Shown: positions 1-11,192 of the stretch, piece by piece
Layout of the letters: every line of letters begins with the position of its first letter
Position numbering within the stretch: position 1 is the first letter of the stretch
Assembly (NCBI GenBank): GCA_030435675.1
Contig: CM059625.1
Span: forward strand, 8,494,001-8,558,000
Origin: Steinernema hermaphroditum
Taxonomy: Eukaryota; Nematoda; Chromadorea; Rhabditida; Steinernematidae
Length of the DNA stretch: 64,000 nucleotides
Direction: 5' to 3'
Notes under the pieces: model-generated
Databases searched by the model: none
The model's input: only the letters and a program-made list of their open reading frames with translations
What the model was told of the DNA's origin: nothing
Translations under genes and position numbers: made by a program

Positions 1-600
1 CGACGCCAAGAAGGTATGCGAATTGCGTGAGTTCGGCCACAATAAGATGTTTATAGTTTGAATGGTTGCGTGAGCATTTTGCGTCAAGGCATGTGCCACA
101 CGCACAAACGTTTTTCTGTTTGTACGGTGACTGCAAGTCGAGGTTTTCGGGGAAAAGAGCTCTGCAGGATCACTTACGTCTGGTACACGACCGACGCAAC
201 AAGCCCGGTACAGCTTGCTCAGTTCCCACAGAATGTGACTGTTGACATTTAGTGAAAAGAACAACTGAACACTCCGCTTCGTCTCGCCTGCAGCTGGACG
301 CAACGTGCATGATTTGGTCACCCAATCTGTATGCAAAACCGAAAGGTATGCACTTTCCTCTGCAACCATCGCCGTTACTCAACTCTCTCAGAGCGCCAGA
401 ATGACTTTCTCGATCTGAAGACGATGTCATGGGTTTACGATCAAACAGTGCGCCACTCGGACATGAATCGCCCGATGTTTGTGGCGTCGAACGGTACTCC
501 TCCCCAGCTAGGCGCCCGATATCGTAAGGTGCGCCGGATGACTAACTACTTGCTCGAAGAGGTTGGCGGCGTCTTCCACTACGGATGGGACACGGCGTGA
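1..600 (+). CDS. 3' end of an unidentified multi-exon gene
   Basis: At least three exons can be joined: a fragment ending at base 13 just before gtatgcg, an exon at 295-345 after ctcgcctgcag, and a last exon starting at 391 after ctctctcag and ending at TGA 598-600. The joined frame reads ...DATCMIWSPNLYAKPKERQ NDFLDLKTMSWVYDQTVRHS... and ends GGVFHYGWDTA. The last two exons are read through a phase-1 junction with consensus splice sites, and the resulting protein looks natural. I do not recognise the family. The gene begins left of the window, and the join of the first fragment is uncertain because the intervening 280 bp could hold another exon. Confidence 0.5.
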
Positions 601-2011
601 CTCATTTAGGACGGTCCTCTCTCCGTTGGTCCAGAACAGGCATTCGATCGCCTTAGTTCAAACATTTAATTACCTCATACTCATATCAACATACCTCAAC
701 AATCACCCTCACATGTGCTGAGAACGTGCCACTTCGAAACCATCGATACTCATAGCGAGCAGCTCAAAAACAAATGCGAAATACCCGCTCACTCCCAAAC
801 ACAGTACTCTTTCAGTCTTTCTAAACAATGACCTGTCCCACTGACACTTTCATGTAACAGCAAATTGTACAATTCTGTTGACTATTTATTAAGCTTTGAA
901 GACAAATGAATTCACGGGTTTGGCTACGCAGTACGACAGCCATGAAGAACTGGGCCACCCAATATATTGTTGAATTGCCAAAGACTTCACGCAAGAATCT
1001 CTGTATATATTGTAAGAACGTTTGACTTGTGTAAATATCTTTGTTCCCCTACTTACTGTGCTTCCCTTCGACTCTGGACAACCTGTTTTCTGCCTTTTCT
1101 CTCTTGTAAACTGTCCCTTTCTTTCTTCCGAATACCTTTGCATTCTTGTAGGTCCATTTCAGAACTGTACTCATCGCCTTTCTAAGAACCTCATTGATGC
1201 CATCGATGGCGAACATTTCCAATCGCATCACCATTTGGTCACATTTTCTTTTTTTGCATTCAGAAATAAACGGACTTTGGATGTATTTTAACTCTTTTTC
1301 TCAAGAGTACATTGAATTCGATGTCTGCAAGAGTTGTGCAGTGTTGAAACAGACGTCATACGCAAGTTGAGATGGTTTACAATGAGACTATTGGTGGAAA
1401 CAAATGGCGGATATCCCAATCAGCCTCTAGTTTAGCAGTGCTTACCGATGCGACTGAAGGGATTGTTTCTCTGTTATGTCCAATTAATTCCTCGCGGCTA
1501 TTTGTTGCGGAGTCTCCAATGAGAGACTTCTGATTTTGGAGGGCGGATATATTTTTATGGGCACCCTCAAGCCACTTGGACATCCGACATTTACAATATC
1601 TAAAGAGCACCAGCAGGGATTATGATGTATTATAGCCGATGAGCCGCACTACTCACGTATAGGGTAGGAGCTTAACAAACGAAGGAACCCATGCTTGTGT
1701 TTGCCAAACAAGGGTAAATAATAGCCAGGATAAATCCAAGAAAATGAAGAAATTTATCCTCACTTTCTGTAAATTCAGACATTTCCAGCTAGGTCAAAAA
1801 GGCAACCGGTGATGGAAGGCCACAGCAGATAGATAACACAGAGAACTATCATGCATAATGGATAAAGTGGACAAATTGTTCTACGGAAATAAAGGCTGAA
1901 TAAAGAAAAACTACCCGAAAATAGACAAACAGAACGACCTCGCAAGGCCGCACGTTTCCCAGTTTTTTTTTTCAGTTTCCCTTTCCTAAAAACGTTGTTT
2001 GTTCTGCAAAG

Positions 2012-2055
2012 CTGCTCCCAGATGAACGGAAAAACGAACCGTCGTTAGGCCAGTC
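2012..2055 (+). repeat. direct repeat copy 1 (partner at 3791-3834)
   Basis: About 44 bp centred on cccagatgaacggaaaaacg recur almost identically, in the same orientation, at 3791-3834, with a handful of mismatches at the edges. The pair brackets the histone H3 gene and the MITE-like element. It could be a piece of a dispersed repeat family. Nothing in it is coding that I can see. Confidence 0.75.
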
Positions 2056-2164
2056 AAAGTGGCTCATTTTGGCGACGACTGTTTATTTACGTCAAACACA
2101 CAGATTTCACTCAATGTACTCCATATTTCAATCGGCAACATTACTTTGTTGGAAGGAAGTTGTT

Positions 2165-2233
2165 TACAGGGTGTCTACAGGGAAAGAAGTACACCTCGCC
2201 AAAAAACTTGCAGAACTTTTGGGACACCCTGTA
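2165..2233. mobile_element. 69-bp mini-element with 11-bp perfect terminal inverted repeats
   Basis: Left end tacagggtgtc (2165-2175) is the exact reverse complement of the right end gacaccctgta (2223-2233), and both ends meet a TA dinucleotide. Ends of the type cagggtgtc with TA flanks are typical of Tc1/mariner-like elements and their non-autonomous derivatives. It is too short to encode anything. It could instead be a chance palindrome. Confidence 0.4.
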
Positions 2234-2426
2234 TATGTCTGAGAAGGCTTTGTATTAAAGCATCGTCTGTTCAGACGGCGCTGAAATGAATCTGTTAGGA
2301 TACAATACAAATACATAGAGATAAAGCTTACTGTCACACACTCATGTTATACGGAAACCATAGAGCAACAATCTGTCTCTCACCCAATCAAGCATTTCTG
2401 AAACCAATGCCATAGGCACTGTTAGT

Positions 2427-2432
2427 TTTATT
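2427..2432 (-). terminator. AATAAA polyadenylation signal of the histone H3 gene
   Basis: Reverse complement of tttatt, about 60 nt after the H3 stop codon. I found no replication-type histone stem-loop between the stop and this signal, so the mRNA is probably polyadenylated, as for replication-independent variants. Confidence 0.6.
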
Positions 2433-2488
2433 TGGAAGTTGTGGCGCTAAAGAGGTCCGTTGGGGGTTTTTTTTCAGATCTCGGCGCC

Positions 2489-2905
2489 TTAGAAGCGTTT
2501 TCCACGGATACGGCGGGCAAGCTGGATGTTACGAGGCATGATGGTCACTCGCTTCGCGTGGATGGCACACAGGTTGGTGTCTTCGAAGATTCCAACGAGG
2601 TAGGCTTCAGCGGCTTCTTGAAGAGCGAGAACGGCTGACGACTGAAAACGCAAGTCGGTCTTGAAATCTTGGGCGATTTCGCGGACGAGGCGCTGGAAGG
2701 GCAGCTTGCGGAGGAGCAGGTCCGTCGATTTCTGGTAGTTGCGGATTTCGCGCAAGGCGATGGTCCTGGGACGGAAACGGCGCGGCTTCTTGATACCTCC
2801 GGCGGGAGGCGCAGCCGTGCGTGCAGCCTTCGCCGACAGCTTCTTGCGGCCGCCCTTGCCGGCAGTTGGCGGAGTCCTGTGCGCGCTTTGCTTGGTACGA
2901 GCCAT
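2489..2905 (-). CDS. divergent histone H3 variant without K9 and K27
   Basis: Encodes 138 residues beginning ARTKQSAHR and ending RRIRGKRF; a nucleosome core histone. The globular part ([37 protein letters not shown]) is almost canonical and loop 1 is not lengthened, so this is not CENP-A. The tail differs strongly. K4 is kept, but the position after R8 reads RT instead of KS (no K9), two residues are inserted (PPTAGKGG), and AARKSAP is replaced by AARTAAP (no K27). K14, K18, K23 and K36 equivalents remain. The frame continues open upstream for 56 codons, but the true start is the ATG at 2905. An acceptor (ctgctttcag) lies four bases before it, so the 5' leader is spliced or trans-spliced. 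A polyadenylation signal replaces the histone stem-loop. Confidence 0.93.
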   Translation of the reverse strand: MARTKQSAHRTPPTAGKGGRKKLSAKAARTAAPPAGGIKKPRRFRPRTIALREIRNYQKSTDLLLRKLPFQRLVREIAQDFKTDLRFQSSAVLALQEAAEAYLVGIFEDTNLCAIHAKRVTIMPRNIQLARRIRGKRF

Positions 2906-3362
2906 ATCCTGAAAGCAGAGAAAATAGTTGCTTGTTAAAATCAGTGGTAACGCGGTAGGCAGCACACGAACATCAAGCAAAAAACTCAAATTGGAAACCG
3001 CAAAAAAATGCAATAACCTGGAAATTGCCAAAAATGCTCGTGAGAATTCCGAACAGCCATCAGTACTTGGCAAATCAACTACTCTGGCCTAATGTGACGC
3101 CGCCATGTACGGTCGCTTGCAATCATTTCAGGGCCGACAATGAAAGCAAATTTGGTGATTATCTGGTGGATGTCGTACGTTCGTCCAACTTTTCTTTTTT
3201 TTTGAGCGGCGCGAGCGCTATGATCAACGTTAACGACGTTTTCGGCGATCCATCAACAGTCCTTATACATAGTAAAAAAACAATGTGCCTCTGAGCCTCA
3301 GAAGCTCTGGACTGTGACACTCAAATTTCCGGATAACGAACTCATAAGTTTAACTGGCGCTA

Positions 3363-3683
3363 TTATCAAACAGTTGCCGGAATGGAAGCAGCGTTGCCGG
3401 ATTATTTTCGGCTACGAAAATGGTTGGGTGTTCGAGATGACTGGGATAGGGCGACTGGAGAATTTAGGATGTGGGAGGTAAGGGATAGGTAGGCCTTCTC
3501 CCGCTAAAACCCTTCTCTCGCTTATTAAAAACAACTGCGCTCTATTACTTTGTTCTGATCATAAATTTTCCAGCAAAAAAAAAATCAGGCAACCCTTCCC
3601 ACATTCCGACACCGCTCCTTTCATTCCAGCAGCGCTCCTTCCATTTTGGCAATGCTTCTCCCATTCCGGCAACTGTTTGATAA
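3363..3683. mobile_element. MITE-like element with 23-bp perfect inverted ends
   Basis: Bases 3363-3385 (core atcaaacagttgccggaatg) are the exact reverse complement of 3661-3683. Homology continues imperfectly outward (gtttaac on both sides). Between the arms, and especially at 3598-3670, a unit of about 20 bp of the form cattccggcaacgctcctt is repeated about four times with variation. There is no coding capacity. The structure fits a non-autonomous DNA transposon with subterminal repeats. The exact boundaries and target duplication are not resolved. Confidence 0.6.
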
Positions 3684-5108
3684 CAGAACCGTTTAACTTT
3701 CCAGAAGCGATCAGCGATTTGCTTCTCATGTTCCCTTGGCGACAGACTTTTCGTTGCCGGCAGCTGAATAGGTTGATCTTAACTGTACAACTGTTCCCAG
3801 ATGAACGGAAAAACGAACCGTCGTTATGCCAGCCAGTGTTGGCTATCCCAAGTAATAAAATGTGTACACAATCAAAGCATATGGGAAAATCACAAAATTA
3901 CAATTTATCAGTCACTAATTTGTGCACTTACAACTAAATGGTTAAAGCAAAACGTAGAAAATTACAACTCTCCATTCGAAATTAGGCACCGATCTCAACA
4001 GGTGTCTGTTCGGCTGCTTCATGCATATCAGTTGACAGCTGATCCAAGTTTAGCAGGATGCTTTGAGTTTTCGTCACTTTGCGCGTTCTGAGAGGTCTCT
4101 GACACCATCTGCACATCTAAAGGCCGCAGATCCTTATCACCACTGCGCGGTTGCTACTGAGAGGTAGCACCCCGATTGAAACGTACTTAGCTGCAGCACA
4201 GATATGATCAGTTTACAAAGAATGTGTAGGAGTCATACATTCATACAGACGAGGACCATAACTTGAGAAGCAAGTCTATCGTCTAAAGTCTATAAGTTCA
4301 AAGCCAGGAAGTACAATGGAAGGTATGGCTATGAATAAATATAGTTCTTGATTTGATAAAGGAATCTGCTAAAATACAATACAAATAGTCATGAAACGTT
4401 GGTGCTTTGATCGTGCACCACGCAGTATCAACTATACACCGTTTAGCTTTCAGTGTTCTTTGCGGCTTCAACGAGAAATGAGAATTTATATGACAGTCTA
4501 TAGTCATTACATTGTCTCCACTCAAAGGTTACACGCTGTGGCGCTCGCATAACAAGCATATTACAATTCAAACGAGATGCGAAGCAATCAGCAATGAGTT
4601 TAAAGTTACGTGCTTTGGTTCGCTTTCCAGCTTAAGTCGGAAGTTGAGAATACCCTTGTTATATGACGTGCAATCAACTTTTCCTCTTAACGGCTAAAAT
4701 AGAATCCATCTCTCCCACAATCCGTATTATTTCTTTTTTTCTGTGTAGCGTTGTTGTGAAATATCTGCTTGCCAAAGTGGACGTATATTATGTTCGAATG
4801 GCATTTTGTAAGATTTATTCCATTTGATATTGGCATTTTATAGCTACCGAAAGAATTTAGTTGATGAGACAATAACAAAGTGCGATAACAGATAGTGAAA
4901 AGACGAAGAGAAGACGTACACTTTGTCACTATTTGAAAGGAGCTGTCACATGAAATGGTAGCATTCAGCTTTGTGTGGGAACAAGCAATAGTGGAAGTTT
5001 AGGGGTATTTAAATGGAAGTTGGTTGCTCGATACAACAACGTGGAGAAAGGGCAGTTAGGACGGGGATGCAAACGGCGGCGAGCGAATAAGTTAACCGGC
5101 AGAGCATT
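3684..5108. other. intergenic region, no supported gene
   Basis: Short frames only, none with recognisable protein. It holds the second copy of the 44-bp repeat near its left end; I see nothing else in it. Confidence 0.5.
3791..3834 (+). repeat. direct repeat copy 2 (partner at 2012-2055)
   Basis: Same orientation and nearly the same sequence as 2012-2055. It lies about 110 bp to the right of the MITE-like inverted-repeat element. Confidence 0.75.
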
Positions 5109-6169
5109 TTACTGAATTTGGATGCCAGTCAATTCGATGTCTCCCTGGATCTGAAGTCCAGCAATGTCGCTGGGATCGGAGCGGTGAGCGAAGGTGCAGA
5201 AGCGCTCGCCGTTGACGAGGATCTGGAAGCCGTACTGCTCGTTGATGACGACGAGGTCGAAGCCGACGCCCTTCTCGAAGGGGATCTTGCCCTCCTTCTC
5301 CTCATTTCCCCACTCGTTGGCCTGCAGGGCATTGCGAACAACGCACTAAATCAAAACTGGTAACGGCAGAAGGAAGGGAGACACAAACCTTTTCGTCGAA
5401 ACGAGGGTTGAAGTGAAGAGCGATATCACCGTTCTTGCGGAGGAGGTTGATATTGAAGCGCTTGGCCTTCTTCTCGGGGGTGGCGAACACCAACAACTTC
5501 TTGTCAACCGGGAATCCGTTGGCAATTCCGCTCTCATAGGGGACGGGCTGAAACATATTTATAGCTATCGAGTTGTGGCTTATCCGAGCTAACGTAGTAT
5601 TTTCCGCCCCAATGAATGGCATTCAGGTAGAGATCGCCATCGACGGAGAGATGCGAAACGGAGCCGAGGGGAAGGCGGTGCTCGTAGTCCTTGAAGTCCT
5701 TCTGGTCAACGATGATCTGGAAGCGGTCATCGTGGGCGCGGATGCGGATGTCGAAGGGTTCTCCTTTCTTGATGGGGCAGCTCTTGCGCTCTTCCTTTCC
5801 CCATTCTCCGTTGCTGAAGGAGTTCAGAACAATCTGAAAAGGGATGCTACACATTGAAGAGAACACTCCAGGTCACCTTTCCTTCATCAAAGCGGACGGA
5901 GATGTGGAGAGGAACGTCGTTTCCGCTGAAGTCGGCCGACTTCGAGTGGAGGTTGACGGTGAATCTGGAATGTCACCACTGAGTACGAACTGAACGATGG
6001 GGTTTCCTACCGCTGGGACTCTTCGATGGTCGATCCCTTGACGATCAGGGTTTGTCCGGGCTCAATCTTCTCCTGGAGCTGGCTGTGGTAGGGGACGGGC
6101 TGAAACAAAATATTTCAAGCGTCTGTTCAGAAAGAATGAAACACTTACGTAGCTCTTCTGATCGGCCAT
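5109..6169 (-). CDS. tandem-repeat galectin (two CRDs, leaderless)
   Basis: Beta-galactoside-binding lectin of the nematode two-domain type, about 277 residues, from six exons with 43-50 bp introns. Exon 1 (6149-6169) encodes MADQKSY; there is no signal peptide, as is usual for galectins that leave cells by a non-classical route. CRD1 contains HISVRF...LNSFSNGEWGKEER. CRD2 contains the canonical HFNPRF...VVRNALQANEWGNEEKEG, so the His, Asn, Arg, Trp and Glu sugar contacts are intact in CRD2, while CRD1 has S in place of the Asn of HFNPR. Each domain starts with PVPY. A 3' splice acceptor about 23 bp before the ATG suggests a spliced 5' leader. A second, secreted galectin lies divergently at 9689-10977. 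Confidence 0.93.
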
Positions 6170-6369
6170 GGTTACTAGGGGAGTAGGTCTATCTGAAACG
6201 ACGACGGCTTGTGTGTAAAACGGAATAAACAACACAATTTCTGCGCCAAAACAAGAAGCGTAGTCGCCAAATAAACAGCCATGGGAACACTGATTAGCAA
6301 AGTGCTCTAAAACCGGCAAAACAACGACAAAAGCCTCGAAATTCATCAGTTTCTGGCGAACTCCGATTG

Positions 6370-9300
6370 CACACTTCGGGTTCAGCGCGAAGGGTACGGT
6401 AAGAGTATGCTGAGGGGCGCTGACTTTACGAAACTGGAAGTAGAAACGGGCCCTACTCCTTATTCAAAAGAGTGCGGCGACAGGCTGTATTCAGTTAATG
6501 GCTTGGAAGCTCTGCGGTTCTAGAGGAGAGGGAAGAACTGGCAACAATCACATATTTGTGGCACCCCATGAGAGGCAAGGATCGATTAAGGAAAACATGA
6601 AGAGACCGCAACTGGTGTCTATGACGCTACCAGCGCTCACTGGAGTTGACTGAGGCGTTGTTGTGGAAATGCGGCCGCAACTTCGACGACGGAAGCAGGA
6701 GGCCGTGAGGCGGTTCGAGCTCGTCGAAACGCGAAATAATGTTTACAAGGCCAAACGCGATCGGTGCGCCGCTGATGTCGACGAAAAAGCTGCGGAGAGA
6801 ACGAGCGGGTGGGAGAGGGGAGAGGAGGAGGAGGAGTGTCGTTCGCCCGGCCTCTTTCACTCTCATCCGGCTGGTTGTTTGTTGGGGGGGTTGACGTGAA
6901 TTCACAGCGAGCGCAGAAAACAACAACGACTCCTTGTAGCGCATACCCGGCGCAAGCGTCGAAATCGGCGAATGTGCAGTACCGCATTGTGAACACACGC
7001 CCTCTTAAATAAGCATTTTAACACTCACAGTCAATATACGCGATTTTCAAAGGATGATGAAACTGTACCTCCGATAAACAACTTAGCCTATTACGAGGTA
7101 AACCAAAGTGCGAGAATTCAGAACATTTCCTCGTTCATCGCATTAGCTGTCCGCGAGTTATTTTTGGCAAGTGCCCTAGACTTTGAGATATGAATCGTTA
7201 AATTTGAGTGGTACTGTATCTGGTAAAGTGCCCTCATTGTTTGTCTTTGGAGTTTCAATGGCGCAGTGCCGAAACACAACGCCGGTCTGGCATTGCATAG
7301 ACGTCTGATCAGTTGGTCGTGTGATTCACCCGTCCCGATGGCATACAAACACATGAACGAGGCAGTCAGTCGGTATCCGACACAAACACTTGCGAAGACG
7401 CGGCGAGTCAGAGACGAAACCGCACAATCAATGACTCGAGACGCTTTTTTAGAATGCCGAAGCAAGCCCTTTGCCACCATTCCCGTCAGCCGCCAAGCAG
7501 CTGTTGACTGCGGGAGACGTTTTATTCATTTAGAGGGACGAAGGAAACGCACCTGCACCTCATTTGTGTGTTGCAAAAAGGGGCCCGAACATTCGGGCCC
7601 TGATGTTCACAGATGCCGCTTCCTCACTCACACCGATTTCTGGGAAAATTGTGCACGGTTGCAATAGAACGTGTCAGACGCAAAAACACTGCGACTTCGA
7701 TTTTCCATCATTTGTTGACGGAGTGTTTCAAAAAGTTGGAATGAATCAATTTGCGATTGACGAAAGCGAAGAAACTGGTTTTGGCAAATTCATCGCAGTG
7801 AACGAATTGTGGAATGCCCGCAACTTACGCACCGCTAACCGTGTCGCCGTTGGCGCTGAACCGATCCGAGAGATTGGCAACTGTACGGTCGCCTTCTTTT
7901 CATATTTAGCAGATCAAAGATGAGGGAACTTTAGACGGGGGGCTTTCTTGCCAGAGTGTTGGCTTGACGCAATGTGTCGGTAGAAAGACACTCTTTTCTT
8001 CCTTCGAGAGCGTATCAAAATACGTTTGATTGCCTTTGAACACTCATAAACAGGTTTGGCAGCCAAAGAGCCCCAAATTATTTAAATCTGATTGATGGCT
8101 CTCCTTAGTGCGTGTTCCTTCTTGACGAGGTGTGTATTCATAATATGTGCACGTTTTCCCCTCAGGGTCATCGAAGGGCAATTGCTTCCGCATTCGATGA
8201 ATCGGAGCAATTTGAATTTCATTCTAACGTTTTGCATTTCGCATTACGATTTAAAAAGAAAACCAGTTGATGCATTGCGCCCACAAAATCTCAGGCACCG
8301 TTTTGCAAAAACGAATGAGTGTTGGAACTTGTGCGAGCTTGAAAGACGAAAGAAAAGAGCGAAGGCACTGCCATTGCAGGTTGTTTGCTGGCGTCGGCGG
8401 CGTCAATTAAAACAGCGAATGTTACGGCAAAGGGGACTGTTCGATAGTCGTGGCAAACGCTTACAGTTCTTCGATGGCGAAATGTCGGTTATGATCGTGA
8501 TTCACTTAGTCCATCCACGATGATTCACAACAACTGTTTGGCGCAACGGGATTTATTTCCGCACTTTCGGTGTTTCGAAGGGATGCCAGTGGGTGTCGTG
8601 GCAAATAACAGAACCATGACTAATGTATTTTACGACGGAAAGGGACATCTCAACCTTTTTACATGCATGGTGCTATCCTGATGAGTTCCTAAAGAAGCAG
8701 GAAGTATTCTCTCTAAACGATGTCGATGGGAGTGTTGCGATAAGTATCGACGCTCCTTGCACAGAATACTGCGATAAGTTTTTTGGTTATTAGCCCCAGG
8801 GCTCCAGTCCGATGTGCGATATTCCGAAGTCCATAGCATTTTTCGATGGCAATTACAGAGAACGCAGTTTATTATAAGTTCTAAATTGCAGTGCGGGGCT
8901 TTCTCCTCGTCAGTTGAGCCATGCGGCGCTCGTAAACAAGAGGTGTTTGCCAGTATACACCCATCATCCCGTTATCTTACTGCACGTCGACTGGTTACGA
9001 TGTTTTTGTACCGTGCGAACGTCTGCAGTATTAAATTAAATCGACTTAAGGAAATACTTTGATAGAACGAACCTCGCAGACAGTACTAGAAATAATTTTA
9101 GTACAAAAACACACACCAGTCCGTTGTTTCGTGGAAGAAATTAAGAGCCAGAGGGACACATGCAAAGTACACAGCAAACTCTATGCACGCTGTCGTTTTG
9201 AACTAAGGATTACGTTGAAGATCTTGGCCTGAACACAATTCGCTATTTCTCGTTGGTGTTAAACTGTATATGTCTCCAGTACAACCGATAATTAACCTCT

Positions 9301-9688
9301 AAAGAGGAAATACACCGAGGATAAGTTATAACATTCAGTTTTAATTCCATCCGTGAGTGTCACTATTGCAAAGTGCACAAGAATAATGAACCAGAATGCT
9401 ATCAAACGCATGATTTTTGACTTGCATATGCCGCATATGTACGTTTGAAGTGTTCAAAAAGCAAAATTGTAGATCGGAGTTTTCTAGTAGATCTTTAACT
9501 TTCATCCAAAAATAGCTTCCGGCAAAGTGCCCTCGCCACAACGTGTGGAGGTGGTGCCAATAGATGTTTGTTCAAAGATGCCGTCTTCACCACCGACGAC
9601 AGTTGGTGGTTCCTTGATTAATGGGTTTGATCCGGTAGATTTCGGCACCGTTGAATGTTCTCGTTGAGTTAGTGTGTTGTTGAAAGCA
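6370..9688. other. intergenic region between two divergent galectin genes
   Basis: Several frames of 100-140 codons exist on both strands (for example around 7118-7667, 7564-7923 and 8092-8523), but none resembles a known domain and they overlap one another. I do not call them. A perfect GC-rich hairpin sits at 7581-7600. Confidence 0.45.
7581..7600. repeat. perfect 9-bp-stem palindrome with 2-nt loop
   Basis: gggcccgaa, ca, ttcgggccc. The stem is fully complementary and GC-rich. Function unknown. Confidence 0.6.
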
Positions 9689-10977
9689 ATGAAAGGTTGG
9701 TTCCTATTTGTTTGTCCTAGCCTCTTCGTTTCATCGATAACCTTTAGTTCTTCTCCTAGCCGCATTTGTGGCTCTTGCGCTTGCGCAAAATGAAACTGAC
9801 GTGAAAGAGAGAAACTACCGGAAGTACATAGGGGAGCAGGAGTTCGTAAGTGCATAGCAGGCAATTTCCTTCTTTAACGATTTTCTTAAGCATCTCCCTT
9901 TCAAAACTCGCATTAGTGAGCCGTTCCAAGAAGGACAGACAATCCACTGTGTCGGCAAGATTGGAGTTAAGCCGAAAAGGTATTCACAGTAAATTAGTTT
10001 ATTGAACTATGGCTGTAGAATTGACTTCAACTTCCACAAAGGGGGCCATGATGGATCGGATTTGCCACTCCATTTCTCCATTCGGTTCGATGAAGGTCTG
10101 TCTGCCCTCCTTATACAAACATAGATAACAGCCTTTCAGGAATCTTCTCTGGAAAGCTGATCTACAACACCTTTCAAGACGGAAACTGGAGCGAAAAGGA
10201 ACAGCGCATCTCCAACCCGTTCCGTGCCGGAGAGGACTTCGACCTTCGTGTTCGCATCATCAATGGCAAATTCCAGGTCGGACTATGGTCCTGTTCTACG
10301 GTGACTGTTGTTCTTAGGTGTTCGCCAACCGTATCGAGGTTGGCAGCTTTGAACAGCGACTGCCTCTCGATGGAGTAAGTCGTCTGATGCTTTTGAGAAA
10401 CTTCTGACATTATTCAGATCGACCATGTTTCCATCAATGGAGATCTCGAATCGTTGCGCCTCTTCCATTACGGCGGACGCGTTTTCTCGAATCCCTATAA
10501 TGCCGTCGCCGTTCTGACTCCTGGTAAACGCCTCGATATCTCAGCCATGCCAAAAGGTATCAGAAACGACAAATTATCGCTGCTCTCTTGATTGGCTTCT
10601 TTGCAGGAAAGCGTGTGAACGTCAACTTGTACCGCGACAATAGAGAGTACGCCCTGCAGGTCTCAATTCGTTTCAACGAGGGCGCCATCGTCCGCAACGC
10701 AATGGTCGACAACGTGTGGGGACAAGAAGAACGCGAAGGACGATTCCCTCTCAACAAGAAAGAGATGTAGGACATCTCTGATCATTAGATAGGAACATAT
10801 GTGTTTAGCTTTGACTGCACCATCATCAACGAGCCCTTCAGCTTCCAGATCTTCTTCAACGGAAAGCGTTACGCCACGTTCGCTCACCGCGGCTCCCCCG
10901 ACGACATAAAATCGCTCGAAATCGACGGCGACGTCGAGGTGTACACTGTAACCATTAATGACGCCATCGGAGTCTGA
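9689..10977 (+). CDS. secreted tandem-repeat galectin with signal peptide
   Basis: Nine exons join in frame. Exon 1 is only ATGAAAG (9689-9695); exon 2 (9748-9845) completes a classical leader MKVLLLAAFVALALAQ, then NETDVKERNYRKY. Exons 3-7 encode CRD1 (PFKTRISEPFQEGQTIHCVG, HFSIRFDEG, YNTFQDGNWSEKEQR); exons 7-9 encode CRD2 (ALQVSIRF, IVRNAMVDNVWGQEEREG). CRD2 has Gln where the first His of the sugar-binding signature should be, so its lectin activity may be weak or altered. Other exons: 9891-9979, 10019-10095, 10140-10276, 10318-10374, 10418-10556, 10607-10766, 10809-10977. Galectins normally lack leaders, so this one is probably routed through the ER and secreted. The two-exon leader is inferred from splice sites and an in-frame join, and is the weakest part of the model. 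Confidence 0.87.
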
Positions 10978-11192
10978 TTCTTCACCTCCTTTCCGACAAA
11001 ACAGCTTTACCGCATTTATCTCTGCTTCTTGTAATCTAGTGTCAAAGAAAATATCTTTGTAACGAAAATAATGAATCACTTAGCATGCGCATCCTCTTGT
11101 AGGCGTTCACATCAAGCGCTCAATCATCATACAAACAAATTCGCTTGACGCATTAATGTAAACTGTTCGAAAAACGATTTCTCCTTCTGGCG

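Larger units (their letters stand above)
601..2426. other. intergenic region, no supported gene
   Basis: Only short frames without spliceable structure or recognisable protein. It contains a 69-bp element with perfect 11-bp inverted ends (2165-2233) and the first copy of a 44-bp repeat (2012-2055), listed separately. Confidence 0.5.

Noticed and set aside
2669..2938. Plus-strand frame across the histone H3 gene
   Set aside because: Antisense shadow of the H3 coding region.
5118..5857. Acidic plus-strand frames over the first galectin
   Set aside because: Antisense shadows; the minus strand gives a complete two-CRD galectin with consensus splice sites.
7118..8523. Overlapping frames of 119-143 codons on both strands
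   Set aside because: They overlap each other, lack recognisable domains, leaders or consistent splice structure, and look like chance openness in a moderate-GC stretch.
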